Source: JADHOX01 sp038120515
GTDB lineage: Bacteria; Pseudomonadota; Alphaproteobacteria; Rickettsiales; JABIRX01
DNA: 19,919 nt
Assembly: GCA_038120515.1 (NCBI GenBank)
Contig: JAYOLW010000025.1
Coordinates: 1-19,919 of the forward strand
Direction: 5' to 3'
Part shown: positions 1 through 7,752 of the stretch, one piece after another
Layout of the letters: each line of letters starts with the position of its first letter
Position numbering within the stretch: position 1 is the stretch's first letter
Position numbers and translations under genes: made by a program
Notes under the pieces: model-generated
What the model was told of the DNA's origin: nothing
Database searches by the model: none
Seen by the model: only the letters and a program-made list of their open reading frames with translations

Positions 1-1
1 T

Positions 2-721
2 TATAATATGGGTGGAATACCTACTAATTATCATGGTGAAGTTATAACTGTTGATAAAAAAGGTAAGTCACATGTGGTGCCTGGATTGATGGCAATAGGT
101 GAGGCTGGTTGTATTTCAGTTCATGGAGCTAATAGGTTGGGTTCTAATTCTCTATTAGATCTCATCGTTTTTGGAAGAGCTGCAGCATATCAAGCTGCAA
201 AAGTTATCGATAAAAGTCAGTCAACGGTACAAGCTTCTAATGCTGCTATAGAAAAAGCTATAGCAAGGCTTGACGACATTAGATTCCGTAAAGGGAATTT
301 GTCAGCAGCGGTAGTAAGAGACAAAATGCAGAAAACGATGCAAAAGCATGCAGCTGTTTTTAGAACTGAAGAGTCTTTGGCCTCAGGTGTAGGTAAAGTA
401 GTTAGCATTTGTTCGTCTTTTAAGGATGTGGCAATAAAAGATAAAGGACTTGTTTGGAACAGTGATTTAGTAGAAGCTCTAGAGCTTGAAAATATGCTGC
501 CGCAAGCATTAGCAACTGTGGCTTCTGCTCATAACCGTACAGAAAGTAGAGGGGCTCATGCAAGAGAAGATTTTCCTGACAGAAATGATGAAGATTGGAT
601 GAAGCATTCTATGATTACATTAAACAGTGATTATAGTTATGAATTTAACTATAGAAAAGTTGTTTTAGATACTCTTGATTCCGAAATGAAGGTAATACCT
701 CCTAAAAAGAGAGTTTATTAA
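2..721 (+). CDS. sdhA: Succinate dehydrogenase flavoprotein subunit, C-terminal part (5' end outside window)
   Basis: This is the C-terminal 239 residues of the flavoprotein of complex II, which oxidises succinate to fumarate on a covalently bound FAD at the inner membrane. The reading frame is open from the first complete codon at position 2, so the start lies upstream of the window. The segment NMGGIPTNYHGEV and the following GANRLGSNSLLDLIVFGRAA are the signature of the FAD/substrate region near the C-terminal third of the family. The C-terminal domain carries the near-invariant NRTESRGAHAREDFPDRND. sdhB follows 18 bases after the stop, so the two are probably co-transcribed. The sdhC and sdhD anchors would be expected upstream but cannot be seen. 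Nothing unusual is visible in the part present. Confidence 0.97.
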   Translation, partial: YNMGGIPTNYHGEVITVDKKGKSHVVPGLMAIGEAGCISVHGANRLGSNSLLDLIVFGRAAAYQAAKVIDKSQSTVQASNAAIEKAIARLDDIRFRKGNLSAAVVRDKMQKTMQKHAAVFRTEESLASGVGKVVSICSSFKDVAIKDKGLVWNSDLVEALELENMLPQALATVASAHNRTESRGAHAREDFPDRNDEDWMKHSMITLNSDYSYEFNYRKVVLDTLDSEMKVIPPKKRVY

Positions 722-739
722 TTTACAAAAAATAATAAA

Positions 740-1528
740 ATGGTTGAATTTGCATTACCCAAAAATTCCAAAATAAATAAAAAAGGTAATTATTTTCCTG
801 TAGAGGATAAGTCTGTAAAAAATGTCAAAAAATTTCAGATTTATCGCTACGATCCAGAAGATGATAAAAATCCAAGAATAGATACCTATGAAATTGATCT
901 TGATAATTGTGGTCCAATGGTTTTGGATGCTATTATTAAAATTAAAAATGAAATTGATTCTACATTAACATTTAGAAGGTCATGTAGAGAGGGTATTTGT
1001 GGATCTTGTGCTTTTAATATTGATGGAACTAATACATTGGCATGTATAAAAGCGATTTCTGATATAAAAGGAGATGTCAAGATATACCCACTTCCGCATA
1101 TGGAGGTAGTAAAAGATTTAGTTCCTGATTTGACAAATTTTTATAACCAATATGAATCAGTAAAACCTTGGTTGATTGCGACTAATGATGCGCCTAAAAC
1201 ACAAGAAAGGTTACAATCTCCAGAAGATAGAGCCAAAATCGATGGTTATTATGAGTGTGTCTTGTGTGCGTGTTGTTCAACAGCGTGTCCAAGTTATTGG
1301 TGGAATGGTGATAAATATTTAGGTCCTGCCATAATTTTGCAGGCTTATAGATGGATTGTTGACTCAAGAGATGATTCTACATCAGAAAGACTTGATTATT
1401 TAAATGATTCGTTTAAGTTGTTTCGCTGCCATACAATTATGAATTGTACAAAAACTTGTCCAAAAGGCCTAAATCCTGCTAAGGCAATAGCAGAGGTGAA
1501 AAAATTATTAATCAAAAGGGAAGTTTGA
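740..1528 (+). CDS. sdhB: Succinate dehydrogenase iron-sulfur subunit
   Basis: Iron-sulfur subunit of complex II, carrying electrons from the SdhA flavin to ubiquinone in the membrane. At 262 residues it has normal family length. The N-terminal ferredoxin domain has the 2Fe-2S ligands at about C82, C87, C90 and C102 (SCREGICGSC then AC). The C-terminal helical domain has C173, C176, C179 and C183 in the pattern CxxCxxCxxxCP, and C230, C236 and C240. Together these supply ligands for the 4Fe-4S and 3Fe-4S clusters. All ligands are intact. The ATG at 740 has no clear Shine-Dalgarno site, only an A-rich leader, but the protein begins as expected for alphaproteobacterial SdhB. It follows sdhA by 18 bases and precedes rpmJ by 7 bases. 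Confidence 0.98.
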   Translation: MVEFALPKNSKINKKGNYFPVEDKSVKNVKKFQIYRYDPEDDKNPRIDTYEIDLDNCGPMVLDAIIKIKNEIDSTLTFRRSCREGICGSCAFNIDGTNTLACIKAISDIKGDVKIYPLPHMEVVKDLVPDLTNFYNQYESVKPWLIATNDAPKTQERLQSPEDRAKIDGYYECVLCACCSTACPSYWWNGDKYLGPAIILQAYRWIVDSRDDSTSERLDYLNDSFKLFRCHTIMNCTKTCPKGLNPAKAIAEVKKLLIKREV

Positions 1529-1535
1529 GGATATT

Positions 1536-1661
1536 ATGAAAATAGTAAATTCTTTAAAATCAGCAAAAACAAGAGATAGGAATTGTAGAGTTATTAGAAG
1601 AAAAGGTAGGTTGTACGTTATAAATAAGAAAAACCCAAGAATGAAAGCTAGGCAGGGCTAG
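1536..1661 (+). CDS. rpmJ: 50S ribosomal protein L36 (41-residue, zinc-free type)
   Basis: Encodes a 41-residue protein, MKIVNSLKSAKTRDRNCRVI at the start and NKKNPRMKARQG at the end. This matches the longer alphaproteobacterial/YkgO-like form of L36, a small basic protein of the large ribosomal subunit. The zinc-binding Cys/His set of the classical 37-38 residue L36 is absent, as only one cysteine remains, so this is the zinc-independent (C-minus) type. A GAGG motif sits just upstream of the ATG at 1536 and overlaps the sdhB stop region, a good translation signal. It lies 7 bases after sdhB and is probably read from the same transcript. The gene is short enough to be missed by length-filtered gene callers. 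Confidence 0.93.
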   Translation: MKIVNSLKSAKTRDRNCRVIRRKGRLYVINKKNPRMKARQG

Positions 1662-1690
1662 TTTTAAGTTTGGATTTATAATATTTAATA

Positions 1691-1719
1691 TTGTTTTTAA
1701 TAATAGTTGCTTATATTAA
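1691..1719 (+). promoter_or_regulatory. Possible promoter for the atpHAG cluster
   Basis: In the 102-base AT-rich gap between rpmJ and atpH there is TTGTTT (1691-1696), a 17-base spacer, and TATTAA (1714-1719), placed about 45 bases before the atpH start. Both hexamers are only partial matches to the sigma70 consensus, and chance matches are frequent in sequence this AT-rich. A second loose candidate, TTGCTT at 1707-1712, overlaps it. Weak call. Confidence 0.22.
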
Positions 1720-1763
1720 TAAACAAATTTTTCTAATAATAAAAACGATATTTTTTATAAAAA

Positions 1764-2336
1764 ATGAGTAAATTTGCTAACACATTCAAACTATCTAAAA
1801 ATTATTCTAAATCATTATTTGAGTTGGCTCTTTGTAATAAATCTCTTGGTGAAGTAGAGCAAGATTTTGAGCTTTTTACAAACTTATTAGCCGAATCGAA
1901 AGAGTTTTCTAATATATTAAATTCGGACCTTTTGCCATTATCGCTAAAGCTTGATGTAGCTGAAGCAATTCTAAAAAAAATTAAAACGAGCGAATTATTT
2001 AAAAAATTTGTTTATTTGTTGATAGATAAAAAAAGAGTCTATTTAATTAATGACATTCAAAAGTTTTATAAAAAAAGAATGAATGATCATAGTAATATTG
2101 TTGAGGTTGATCTCGTTTTAGCTGATATTAAATCTTCATCAATTGTAGAAGAGTTAAAAAAATTGATTGAAAACAAACTTTCAAAAGAAGTCAAAGTCAA
2201 TATTAAAGAAAATAAAGAAATACTTGGTGGTTTTGCATTAAAAATAAACTCCAATCTTATTGATGCATCTCTTATAAATAATGTAAAATCTTTAAAAGAT
2301 ATAAGTCAAAATAACATAAATAATTTTCTTAACTAG
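1764..2336 (+). CDS. atpH: F1 ATP synthase delta subunit
   Basis: Delta subunit of the F1F0 ATP synthase, part of the peripheral stalk that links the F1 head to the F0 b subunits. At 190 residues it has normal length. The sequence is poorly conserved, as is usual for this family, but the N-terminal six-helix region (YSKSLFELALCNKSLGEVEQ) and the C-terminal segment (SKEVKVNIKENKEILGGFALKI, here split by family-typical spacing) are recognisable. Position directly before atpA, with 7 bases between them, confirms the assignment, since atpH-atpA-atpG is the standard order. Lysine- and asparagine-rich composition reflects the AT-rich genome. No convincing SD precedes the ATG at 1764. Confidence 0.93.
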   Translation: MSKFANTFKLSKNYSKSLFELALCNKSLGEVEQDFELFTNLLAESKEFSNILNSDLLPLSLKLDVAEAILKKIKTSELFKKFVYLLIDKKRVYLINDIQKFYKKRMNDHSNIVEVDLVLADIKSSSIVEELKKLIENKLSKEVKVNIKENKEILGGFALKINSNLIDASLINNVKSLKDISQNNINNFLN

Positions 2337-2343
2337 GTTTAAA

Positions 2344-3876
2344 ATGAGCGTAAAAGTATCTGAAATTTCAAAAATTATCAAAGAGCAGATTGCTGGTAAT
2401 GATAATAAAGTTGAACTAAAAGAAGTTGGAGAAGTCCTTTCAGTAAGCGATGGTGTAGCTGTCTGTTATGGCCTTGATTCAGTTCAAGTGGGTGAAACTG
2501 TTGAATTTGAAAATAATGTTACAGGAATGGTTCTTAACCTTGAAGAGTCAAATGTAGGTGTTGTTATTTTTGGTGATGATAGAGATGTTACTGAAGGTAT
2601 GACTCTAAAAAGAACTAATAATATTATTGATATACCGGTTGGTAAAGAATTGCTTGGAAGGGTTGTTGATGCTTTAGGAAATCCAATTGATGGAAAGGGT
2701 CCAATTAAAACTGAAAATAGACAAAGAATTGAGGTTAAAGCTCCAGGTATTATTGACAGAAAATCTGTTCATGAACCTATGCAAACAGGAATTAAATCTA
2801 TTGATAGTCTTATTCCAATTGGTCGTGGTCAAAGAGAGCTAATTATTGGTGACAGGCAAACTGGTAAGACTGCAATTATTCTTGATACTTTTATTAATCA
2901 AAAAGAATCTCATCAATCTCAAAATGAATCTGATAAATTATATTGTATATATGTGGCAATTGGACAAAAACGTTCATCTGTTGCAAGATTTGTTAAAAAA
3001 TTAGAAGAAAATGGTGCTCTTGAATATTCTGTTGTGATTTCTGCAACTGCATCAGATCCTGCACCAATGCAGTTCTTAGCACCTTATTCCGGTTGTGCGA
3101 TAGGTGAGTATTTTAGAGACAATGGAATGCATGCAGTAATTGCCTATGACGATCTTAGTAAACATGCTGTGGCTTACAGACAAATGTCACTATTGCTAAG
3201 AAGACCTCCTGGTCGTGAAGCATATCCCGGAGATGTATTCTATCTTCATTCAAGATTGTTAGAGCGAGCTGCTAAAATGTCTGATGAAAAAGGCGCTGGT
3301 TCATTAACTGCACTTCCTGTTATTGAAACTCAGGCTGGTGATGTGTCGGCTTATATACCAACAAATGTAATATCAATTACTGATGGTCAAATATTTTTAG
3401 AATCAGAATTATTCTATAAAGGTATAAGACCAGCTGTAAATGTTGGATTATCAGTATCTCGTGTTGGTTCGGCTGCTCAAGTTAAATCAATGAAGCAAGT
3501 CGCTGGTTCAATTAAGCTTGATCTTGCTCAATATAGAGAAATGGCAGCATTTGCTCAATTTGGTTCAGATCTTGATAGCTCTACGAAAGCCTTATTAGAT
3601 AAAGGTGCTAAATTAACAGAATTGTTAAAACAAGATCAATATTCACCACTTCAAACTGAGGAGCAGGTTCTTGTTATATTTGCGGGTGTAAAAGGCTATC
3701 TTAAAGAAATTGAATTAAATAAAATTAATGAGTTTGAAATATCACTTTTAAATTATGTTAAAGAGAAATATTCAACATTATTGCCTTCAATTAAAGAATC
3801 AGGAAAGGTTACTGATGATATTGAAGCTCAAATAGTCAAAGCCATCACTGAGTTTACATCAATTTTTAATTCTTAA
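2344..3876 (+). CDS. atpA: F1 ATP synthase alpha subunit
   Basis: Alpha subunit of F1, which forms the alpha3beta3 head with the catalytic beta subunits and holds the non-catalytic nucleotide sites. At 510 residues it has the family length. The Walker A motif GDRQTGKTA is at residues 169-177. The Walker B region ends in AYDDLSKHAVAYR, and the signature PAVNVGLSVSRVGSAAQ is at about 363-379, with the arginine finger near R373 that reaches into the beta active site. A weak AGG lies upstream of the ATG. atpG follows after only 5 bases. The gene looks intact and normal. Confidence 0.99.
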   Translation: MSVKVSEISKIIKEQIAGNDNKVELKEVGEVLSVSDGVAVCYGLDSVQVGETVEFENNVTGMVLNLEESNVGVVIFGDDRDVTEGMTLKRTNNIIDIPVGKELLGRVVDALGNPIDGKGPIKTENRQRIEVKAPGIIDRKSVHEPMQTGIKSIDSLIPIGRGQRELIIGDRQTGKTAIILDTFINQKESHQSQNESDKLYCIYVAIGQKRSSVARFVKKLEENGALEYSVVISATASDPAPMQFLAPYSGCAIGEYFRDNGMHAVIAYDDLSKHAVAYRQMSLLLRRPPGREAYPGDVFYLHSRLLERAAKMSDEKGAGSLTALPVIETQAGDVSAYIPTNVISITDGQIFLESELFYKGIRPAVNVGLSVSRVGSAAQVKSMKQVAGSIKLDLAQYREMAAFAQFGSDLDSSTKALLDKGAKLTELLKQDQYSPLQTEEQVLVIFAGVKGYLKEIELNKINEFEISLLNYVKEKYSTLLPSIKESGKVTDDIEAQIVKAITEFTSIFNS

Positions 3877-3881
3877 ATTTT

Positions 3882-4781
3882 ATGTCTGATCTAAAAACGC
3901 TCAGAAATAGAATTAAGGGCGTAAAAAATATTCAAAAAATTACCCAGGCTATGAAAGTAGTAGCTGCTTCAAAACTTAGAAAGGCAAGGATTGCGGCAGA
4001 AGAATCGCGTTTGTTTTCAGATGCAACTAGATCATCTTTCTTTAATAGCATAAAATCAATTGAAGCATCTGATGATATTAATTTAGATTTTCTAAGTAAT
4101 ACAGAATCTTCTAAAACGCTTTTAATTGTTGTTGCAAGTGATAGAGGCCTATGTGGTGGTTTAAATAATAATCTTGTTAAATATTCTATTGCAAAAGCTA
4201 AATCTATTAACGAAAATGGTGGTGATTGTAAGCTTTTTTTAATTGGTAAAAAAGTTTCTGATCCAATTAAAACAAGGGCTCCAGAATTAATTCTTTCGCA
4301 AAATGAAGGATTTTCGTCTAGGAAAATTGATGTTGAAAAAGTAGTTGAATTTAAAAATCAAATTTTAGCATTGGTAAATCAAGAAAATTTTGGATCTGTT
4401 AGATTAATATATACTGGATTTGAGTCCGCTATTTCTCAAACAATTATAGATAAGTTATTTATTGGTTCAAAAAATAATTTACTAAGTGAGTTTGATAATT
4501 CTGGTGAGAAGATCGATTCTAAAACAAATTTTGAATATGAGCCAAATAAAGAAGAAGTAATTTTAGCACTTTTTGATTATTATATGTTATCAAGTCTTAA
4601 TCAATCATTTTATGAATCATTTGCTTCTGAGCAAGGTGCTAGAATGTCAGCTATGGATAATGCTGTTAAAAATTGTAAAGAGTTAACGAATAAGCTTACA
4701 TTAATTTATAACAGAACAAGACAGGCAAAAATTACTACTGAATTAGTTGAGATTATATCTGCCGTGGAAAGTTTAAAATAA
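3882..4781 (+). CDS. atpG: F1 ATP synthase gamma subunit
   Basis: Central-stalk gamma subunit, the rotor shaft that drives conformational change in the beta subunits. At 299 residues it has normal length. The N-terminal coiled-coil helix (LRNRIKGVKNIQKITQAMK) and the C-terminal partner helix (LTLIYNRTRQAKITTELVEI) pair to form the shaft. The internal motif SDRGLCGGLN is conserved in the Rossmann-like domain. The gene starts 5 bases after atpA without an SD, suggesting translational coupling. The oddity is what follows: the usual atpD-atpC are absent, and a COQ9-family gene begins 4 bases downstream. Confidence 0.98.
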   Translation: MSDLKTLRNRIKGVKNIQKITQAMKVVAASKLRKARIAAEESRLFSDATRSSFFNSIKSIEASDDINLDFLSNTESSKTLLIVVASDRGLCGGLNNNLVKYSIAKAKSINENGGDCKLFLIGKKVSDPIKTRAPELILSQNEGFSSRKIDVEKVVEFKNQILALVNQENFGSVRLIYTGFESAISQTIIDKLFIGSKNNLLSEFDNSGEKIDSKTNFEYEPNKEEVILALFDYYMLSSLNQSFYESFASEQGARMSAMDNAVKNCKELTNKLTLIYNRTRQAKITTELVEIISAVESLK

Positions 4782-4785
4782 ATGC

Positions 4786-5379
4786 ATGATCATAAATGTT
4801 GATAAACAAAAGTTTTTATCAGATTCAATTCCTTATTTTATAAAATACGGCTTATCAGATTCTATTTTAGAGAAAATTTCTTTAGAAAAATATAAGGATA
4901 TTAATTATCATTCTAAATTATTTATTAACCTTAAAGATTTGCTAGATTTCTATTTTCTTGTGGAGAGTAATAAGTTTAAAAGCAAATTATCTGAAATTAA
5001 GGTAACAAAATCTGACAAAATTTCCGATCTAGTTTTTCAGGCGGTTAAAATAAAGCTTAGTATTATTGATAAATCTTTTCTTAAACAAGTTATAAAATAT
5101 CTATCTATTAATATAGATTCGCATTCGGTTGCTATAGACTCTCTATATAAAACTAGTGATTCCATCTGGTCATGGCTTGGAAGTAATGAGATCGATTTTA
5201 GCTATTATTCAAAGCGTATTTCATTGTCACTTGTAATATCATTAACTATGTTATATAGTCTAACCGCTAAAAATGACGATGAAATAGATTGTTTTTTGAG
5301 GTTTCAGCTTAAATCATTTGCAGGCATTGGTAAGATAAAAAATAAAATTTGTAATTTTCTAATGAGATCTAATGCTTAA
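4786..5379 (+). CDS. COQ9-family ubiquinone biosynthesis protein
   Basis: COQ9 proteins bind isoprenoid lipids and present ubiquinone intermediates to hydroxylating enzymes; they have a TetR-like fold and sit at the membrane surface. The 197-residue product shows the family C-terminal domain from about residue 115. Its core is LYKTSDSIWSWLGSNEIDFS followed by YYSKR (about 120-144), matching the pattern of a tryptophan, an acidic dipeptide before F, and YxKR. A hydrophobic helix, ISLSLVISLTMLYSL, follows. The N-terminal half is divergent and lysine-rich. An earlier ATG at 4782 is out of frame, so 4786 is chosen. The gene starts 4 bases after atpG and its end overlaps ggt by 8 bases, so it is operonic with both. 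A role in the same pathway as UbiA (12272) is inferred. No gene symbol is given because bacterial naming is unsettled. Confidence 0.82.
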   Translation: MIINVDKQKFLSDSIPYFIKYGLSDSILEKISLEKYKDINYHSKLFINLKDLLDFYFLVESNKFKSKLSEIKVTKSDKISDLVFQAVKIKLSIIDKSFLKQVIKYLSINIDSHSVAIDSLYKTSDSIWSWLGSNEIDFSYYSKRISLSLVISLTMLYSLTAKNDDEIDCFLRFQLKSFAGIGKIKNKICNFLMRSNA

Positions 5380-7124
5380 TTTTGTTACTAAATTTTTGTT
5401 TATCAGTACTTGTTTTCTTATTTGTTCAGGTTTTTTTGATAATAAGGATATTATTGCACCTGAGCCTAATTCGGGAACTACTCCTAAAGATTCAGTGGTT
5501 ACTGAAAACTTTATGGTTGTAACTGCTAGTGAGTTATCGAGTCAAGCAGGTGAATATATTCTCCAAAAAGGTGGAAATGCTGTAGATGCAGCTATCGCAA
5601 GTCAATTAGTTTTGAATCTAGTTGAGCCTCATTCTTCTGGTATTGGTGGTGGTGGTTTTTTTGTGTATTATGATGCAAAGCTAAAGAAATCTTTCTTTTA
5701 TGATGGTAGAGAGAAAGCTCCTCAGCATTTTTCTTCTGAGGTTTTCTTAGATGATAACGGTAATCCNNNNNNNNNNCGGTAATCCAAAAGAATTTTATGA
5801 AGTGCTCGATGGTGGGTTGACTGTTGGAGTTCCTTCATTACTTAAGCTTTTAAAAAAAGTTCATGATGAACATGGTAAGCTTAAATGGTTTGAACTTTTT
5901 GTTCCAGCAATTGATATTGCTGAGAATGGTTTTGAGGTATCACCTCGTTTAAAATCGTTGTTAGATGAATCTAAGCATATTAAGAATTTTAATGATACAT
6001 ATTCATATTTTTACGAAACTAGTGATATAGATCAGGTTAAAAGTCGTATTTATAACCCTGTTTTTGCAGAAACATTAAGGAATATTGCTGAAAATGGTAT
6101 TGACGATTTCTATGAAGGAAAAATAGCCGCTGATATTGTTGATGTTGTTAATAATACTGAAATAAACCCAGGTTATTTAACAATTGAGGACTTGGCAAGT
6201 TATGAAGTCGTGAGTAAAGATTTGCTATGTATGAAATATCGGAAATATAAAGTATGCTCTATACCAATGCCTAGTTCTGGTGGTGTTACTATACTTCAAA
6301 CGCTTGGAATATTAGAAAATTTTGATCTTTCGCAAATGCAGCCAGATAGTGTAGAATCAGTGCATATTATTAGTGAGGCGTTAAGGCTTGCATATGCCGA
6401 TAGAAATAAATATACCGCTGATGATAGATTTGTCTATGTTCCAGTGAAACAAATGATGTCAAAAAAATATTTAAAACAAAGGAGTTTTTTAATTAATATT
6501 GATTCTGCCTTAATTGAGGTAGAGCCTGGAAAATTTACTAATCTGGCAAATTATCAGCAGTCACTTGATTATCCATCAACAACGCATATGTCGATCGTTG
6601 ACAAGGATGGTAATGCTGTTTCTTTTACATCATCAATCCAGTATTTTTTTGGTTCTGGCTTGTCTACAAATGGCTTCTTACTTAATAATCAGCTAACTGA
6701 TTTTGCTTTTATGCCTTCCGTTAATGGTAAAAAAGTTGCAAATCGTGCTGAAGCGGGAAAGAAACCAAGAAGCTCTATGTCTCCGACTATAGTTTTTGAT
6801 GAGAATAATCAGTTGTTTATGGTTGTTGGTTCACCTGGTGGCTCAAGGATAATTAGTTATGTTGTAAGAACTTTAATTGCAGTATTAGATTTTGATGTTC
6901 CTATAAATGATGCAGTTGCAATGCCAAATTTTACTAAAATGAACGATAAATTAGAGCTTGAGAAAGGAACAAATATTGTAAAATATAAAAAACTTTTAAA
7001 ACAAAAGGGGCATCAAATTGAAGTTCGTGATATGACCAGTGGTATTCACGCTATTGTAATAAAGGATGGTATGTTATATTCTGGTGTTGACCCAAGAAGA
7101 GAGGGTATGGCCATAGGGAATTAG
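5372..7124 (+). CDS. ggt: Gamma-glutamyltransferase precursor, interrupted by an assembly gap
   Basis: Periplasmic N-terminal nucleophile hydrolase that removes or transfers the gamma-glutamyl group of glutathione. The N-terminus has a Sec-type hydrophobic signal, roughly residues 5-20; no good lipobox is seen. The substrate-binding arginine is in DGREKAP (R113). Autocleavage should occur before the catalytic threonine in PSTTHMSIVDKDGNAVS (T397 after repair). RSSMSPTIV (about 460-468) and SPGGSRII (481-488) give the substrate and oxyanion residues. A run of 10 Ns at 5767-5776 apparently shifts the frame, but the same 9 bases flank it. Removing 19 bases joins both halves into 577 residues, the usual family length, with colinear homology across the join. 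The gene is therefore judged intact. It overlaps the COQ9 gene by 8 bases, so it belongs to the atpHAG-COQ9 transcript. Confidence 0.93.
5758..5785. other. Scaffold gap (10 N) with duplicated 9-base contig ends
   Basis: Ten Ns occupy 5767-5776. The nine bases CGGTAATCC stand immediately before the gap (5758-5766) and again immediately after it (5777-5785). The two copies are 19 bases apart, which is not a multiple of three, and collapsing them restores the ggt frame. This is what results when two contigs that really overlap are scaffolded with a fixed-length spacer. No sequence appears to be missing. Confidence 0.92.
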
Positions 7125-7142
7125 TCTATGAAGTTTTATATT

Positions 7143-7733
7143 TTACATACCTCTGCCAGGATGATGCTCAGTTCCATCAGTTAAAATGCCTTGGGTTTTG
7201 TAAAATCCTTTTTTATCACCAGTGCTTTGTCCATATGCTTGCTGAATTTTAGGAGAAGCTGCCATAGCCGAAATGTTTTGAGCTAGATCTTTTATTTGGT
7301 TATCACTTTTTATCATGAATGCCATTTGCGATTCTAGTTGTGATTTTGTGGTGCTTCCATTCTTTATAGCGTTAAGGAATTGCATAAACTGGGGGTGGTG
7401 GGGGGAATGTGGTGGTGGGGGTGTGTTGTTAGTTTTTTTATGTGTTTTTTTGTTCTTTATAGCGTTAAGGAATTCCATAAACTGAGGGTTGTGAGTAAAA
7501 AGTGCTTTTGTACCGCTTGCTATTCGATCATCTCTTGAAATACAAAAAGCAACAAAATCAGGATTTTGCATAGATGCTTTTGATAGGAATCCAATTGTGT
7601 TATTAATAACACCTTGTCCAATACCAGCTCCAGGGAACACTCCAGCAAAAGATCCTTCATATGGGCTTGGATCCCAAAATACGTTGCCTGTGTATTGTCT
7701 TAGTGCGGATTGATCTACTCTTTGTTCTGACAT
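7143..7733 (-). CDS. Unrecognised 196-residue repeat protein with polyproline linker
   Basis: I do not recognise a family. There is no signal peptide or membrane segment. The N-terminal part (1-55) is rich in glycine and aromatics. Three related segments follow: NPDFVAFCIS (57-66), NPQFMEFLNAIKN (82-94) and HPQFMQFLNAIKN (113-125). The last two are nearly identical, also at DNA level. Between them lies a basic stretch, KKTHKKTNN, then PPPPHSPHH. The C-terminal third (126-196) is Gln/Lys/Ser-rich, probably helical around 130-160, and ends HHPGRGM. The gene is convergent with ggt (18 bases between stops) and lies downstream of the M16 peptidase on the same strand, but has its own perfect-consensus promoter. 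The ATG at 7731-7733 has no SD. The intact frame, promoter and maintained repeat suggest a real expressed protein. A secreted or host-interacting role is only a guess; see findings. Confidence 0.8.
   Translation of the reverse strand: MSEQRVDQSALRQYTGNVFWDPSPYEGSFAGVFPGAGIGQGVINNTIGFLSKASMQNPDFVAFCISRDDRIASGTKALFTHNPQFMEFLNAIKNKKTHKKTNNTPPPPHSPHHPQFMQFLNAIKNGSTTKSQLESQMAFMIKSDNQIKDLAQNISAMAASPKIQQAYGQSTGDKKGFYKTQGILTDGTEHHPGRGM
7360..7484. repeat. Near-identical 32-bp direct repeat with G-rich tract between copies
   Basis: Copies at 7360-7391 and 7453-7484 match at 31 of 32 positions (G/C difference at one base), 93 bases apart, so the duplication is in frame (31 codons). Similarity continues weakly for about a dozen bases on the G-rich side. 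Between the copies, 7391-7421 on the plus strand is a run of G separated by T or short AT spacers (G runs of 5, 2, 6, 2, 2 and 5), which stands out in this AT-rich DNA. It encodes the polyproline/histidine linker of the minus-strand gene. Confidence 0.9.
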
Positions 7734-7752
7734 CTATAAATTTTTTGAAAAT

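Noticed and set aside
5372..7124. ggt as a pseudogene or as two separate genes.
   Set aside because: The frame break coincides exactly with the N gap and disappears when the duplicated 9 bases are collapsed.
7360..7484. Direct repeats as a CRISPR-like array.
   Set aside because: Only two copies, within a coding frame and with an in-frame spacing; no further repeats or cas genes.
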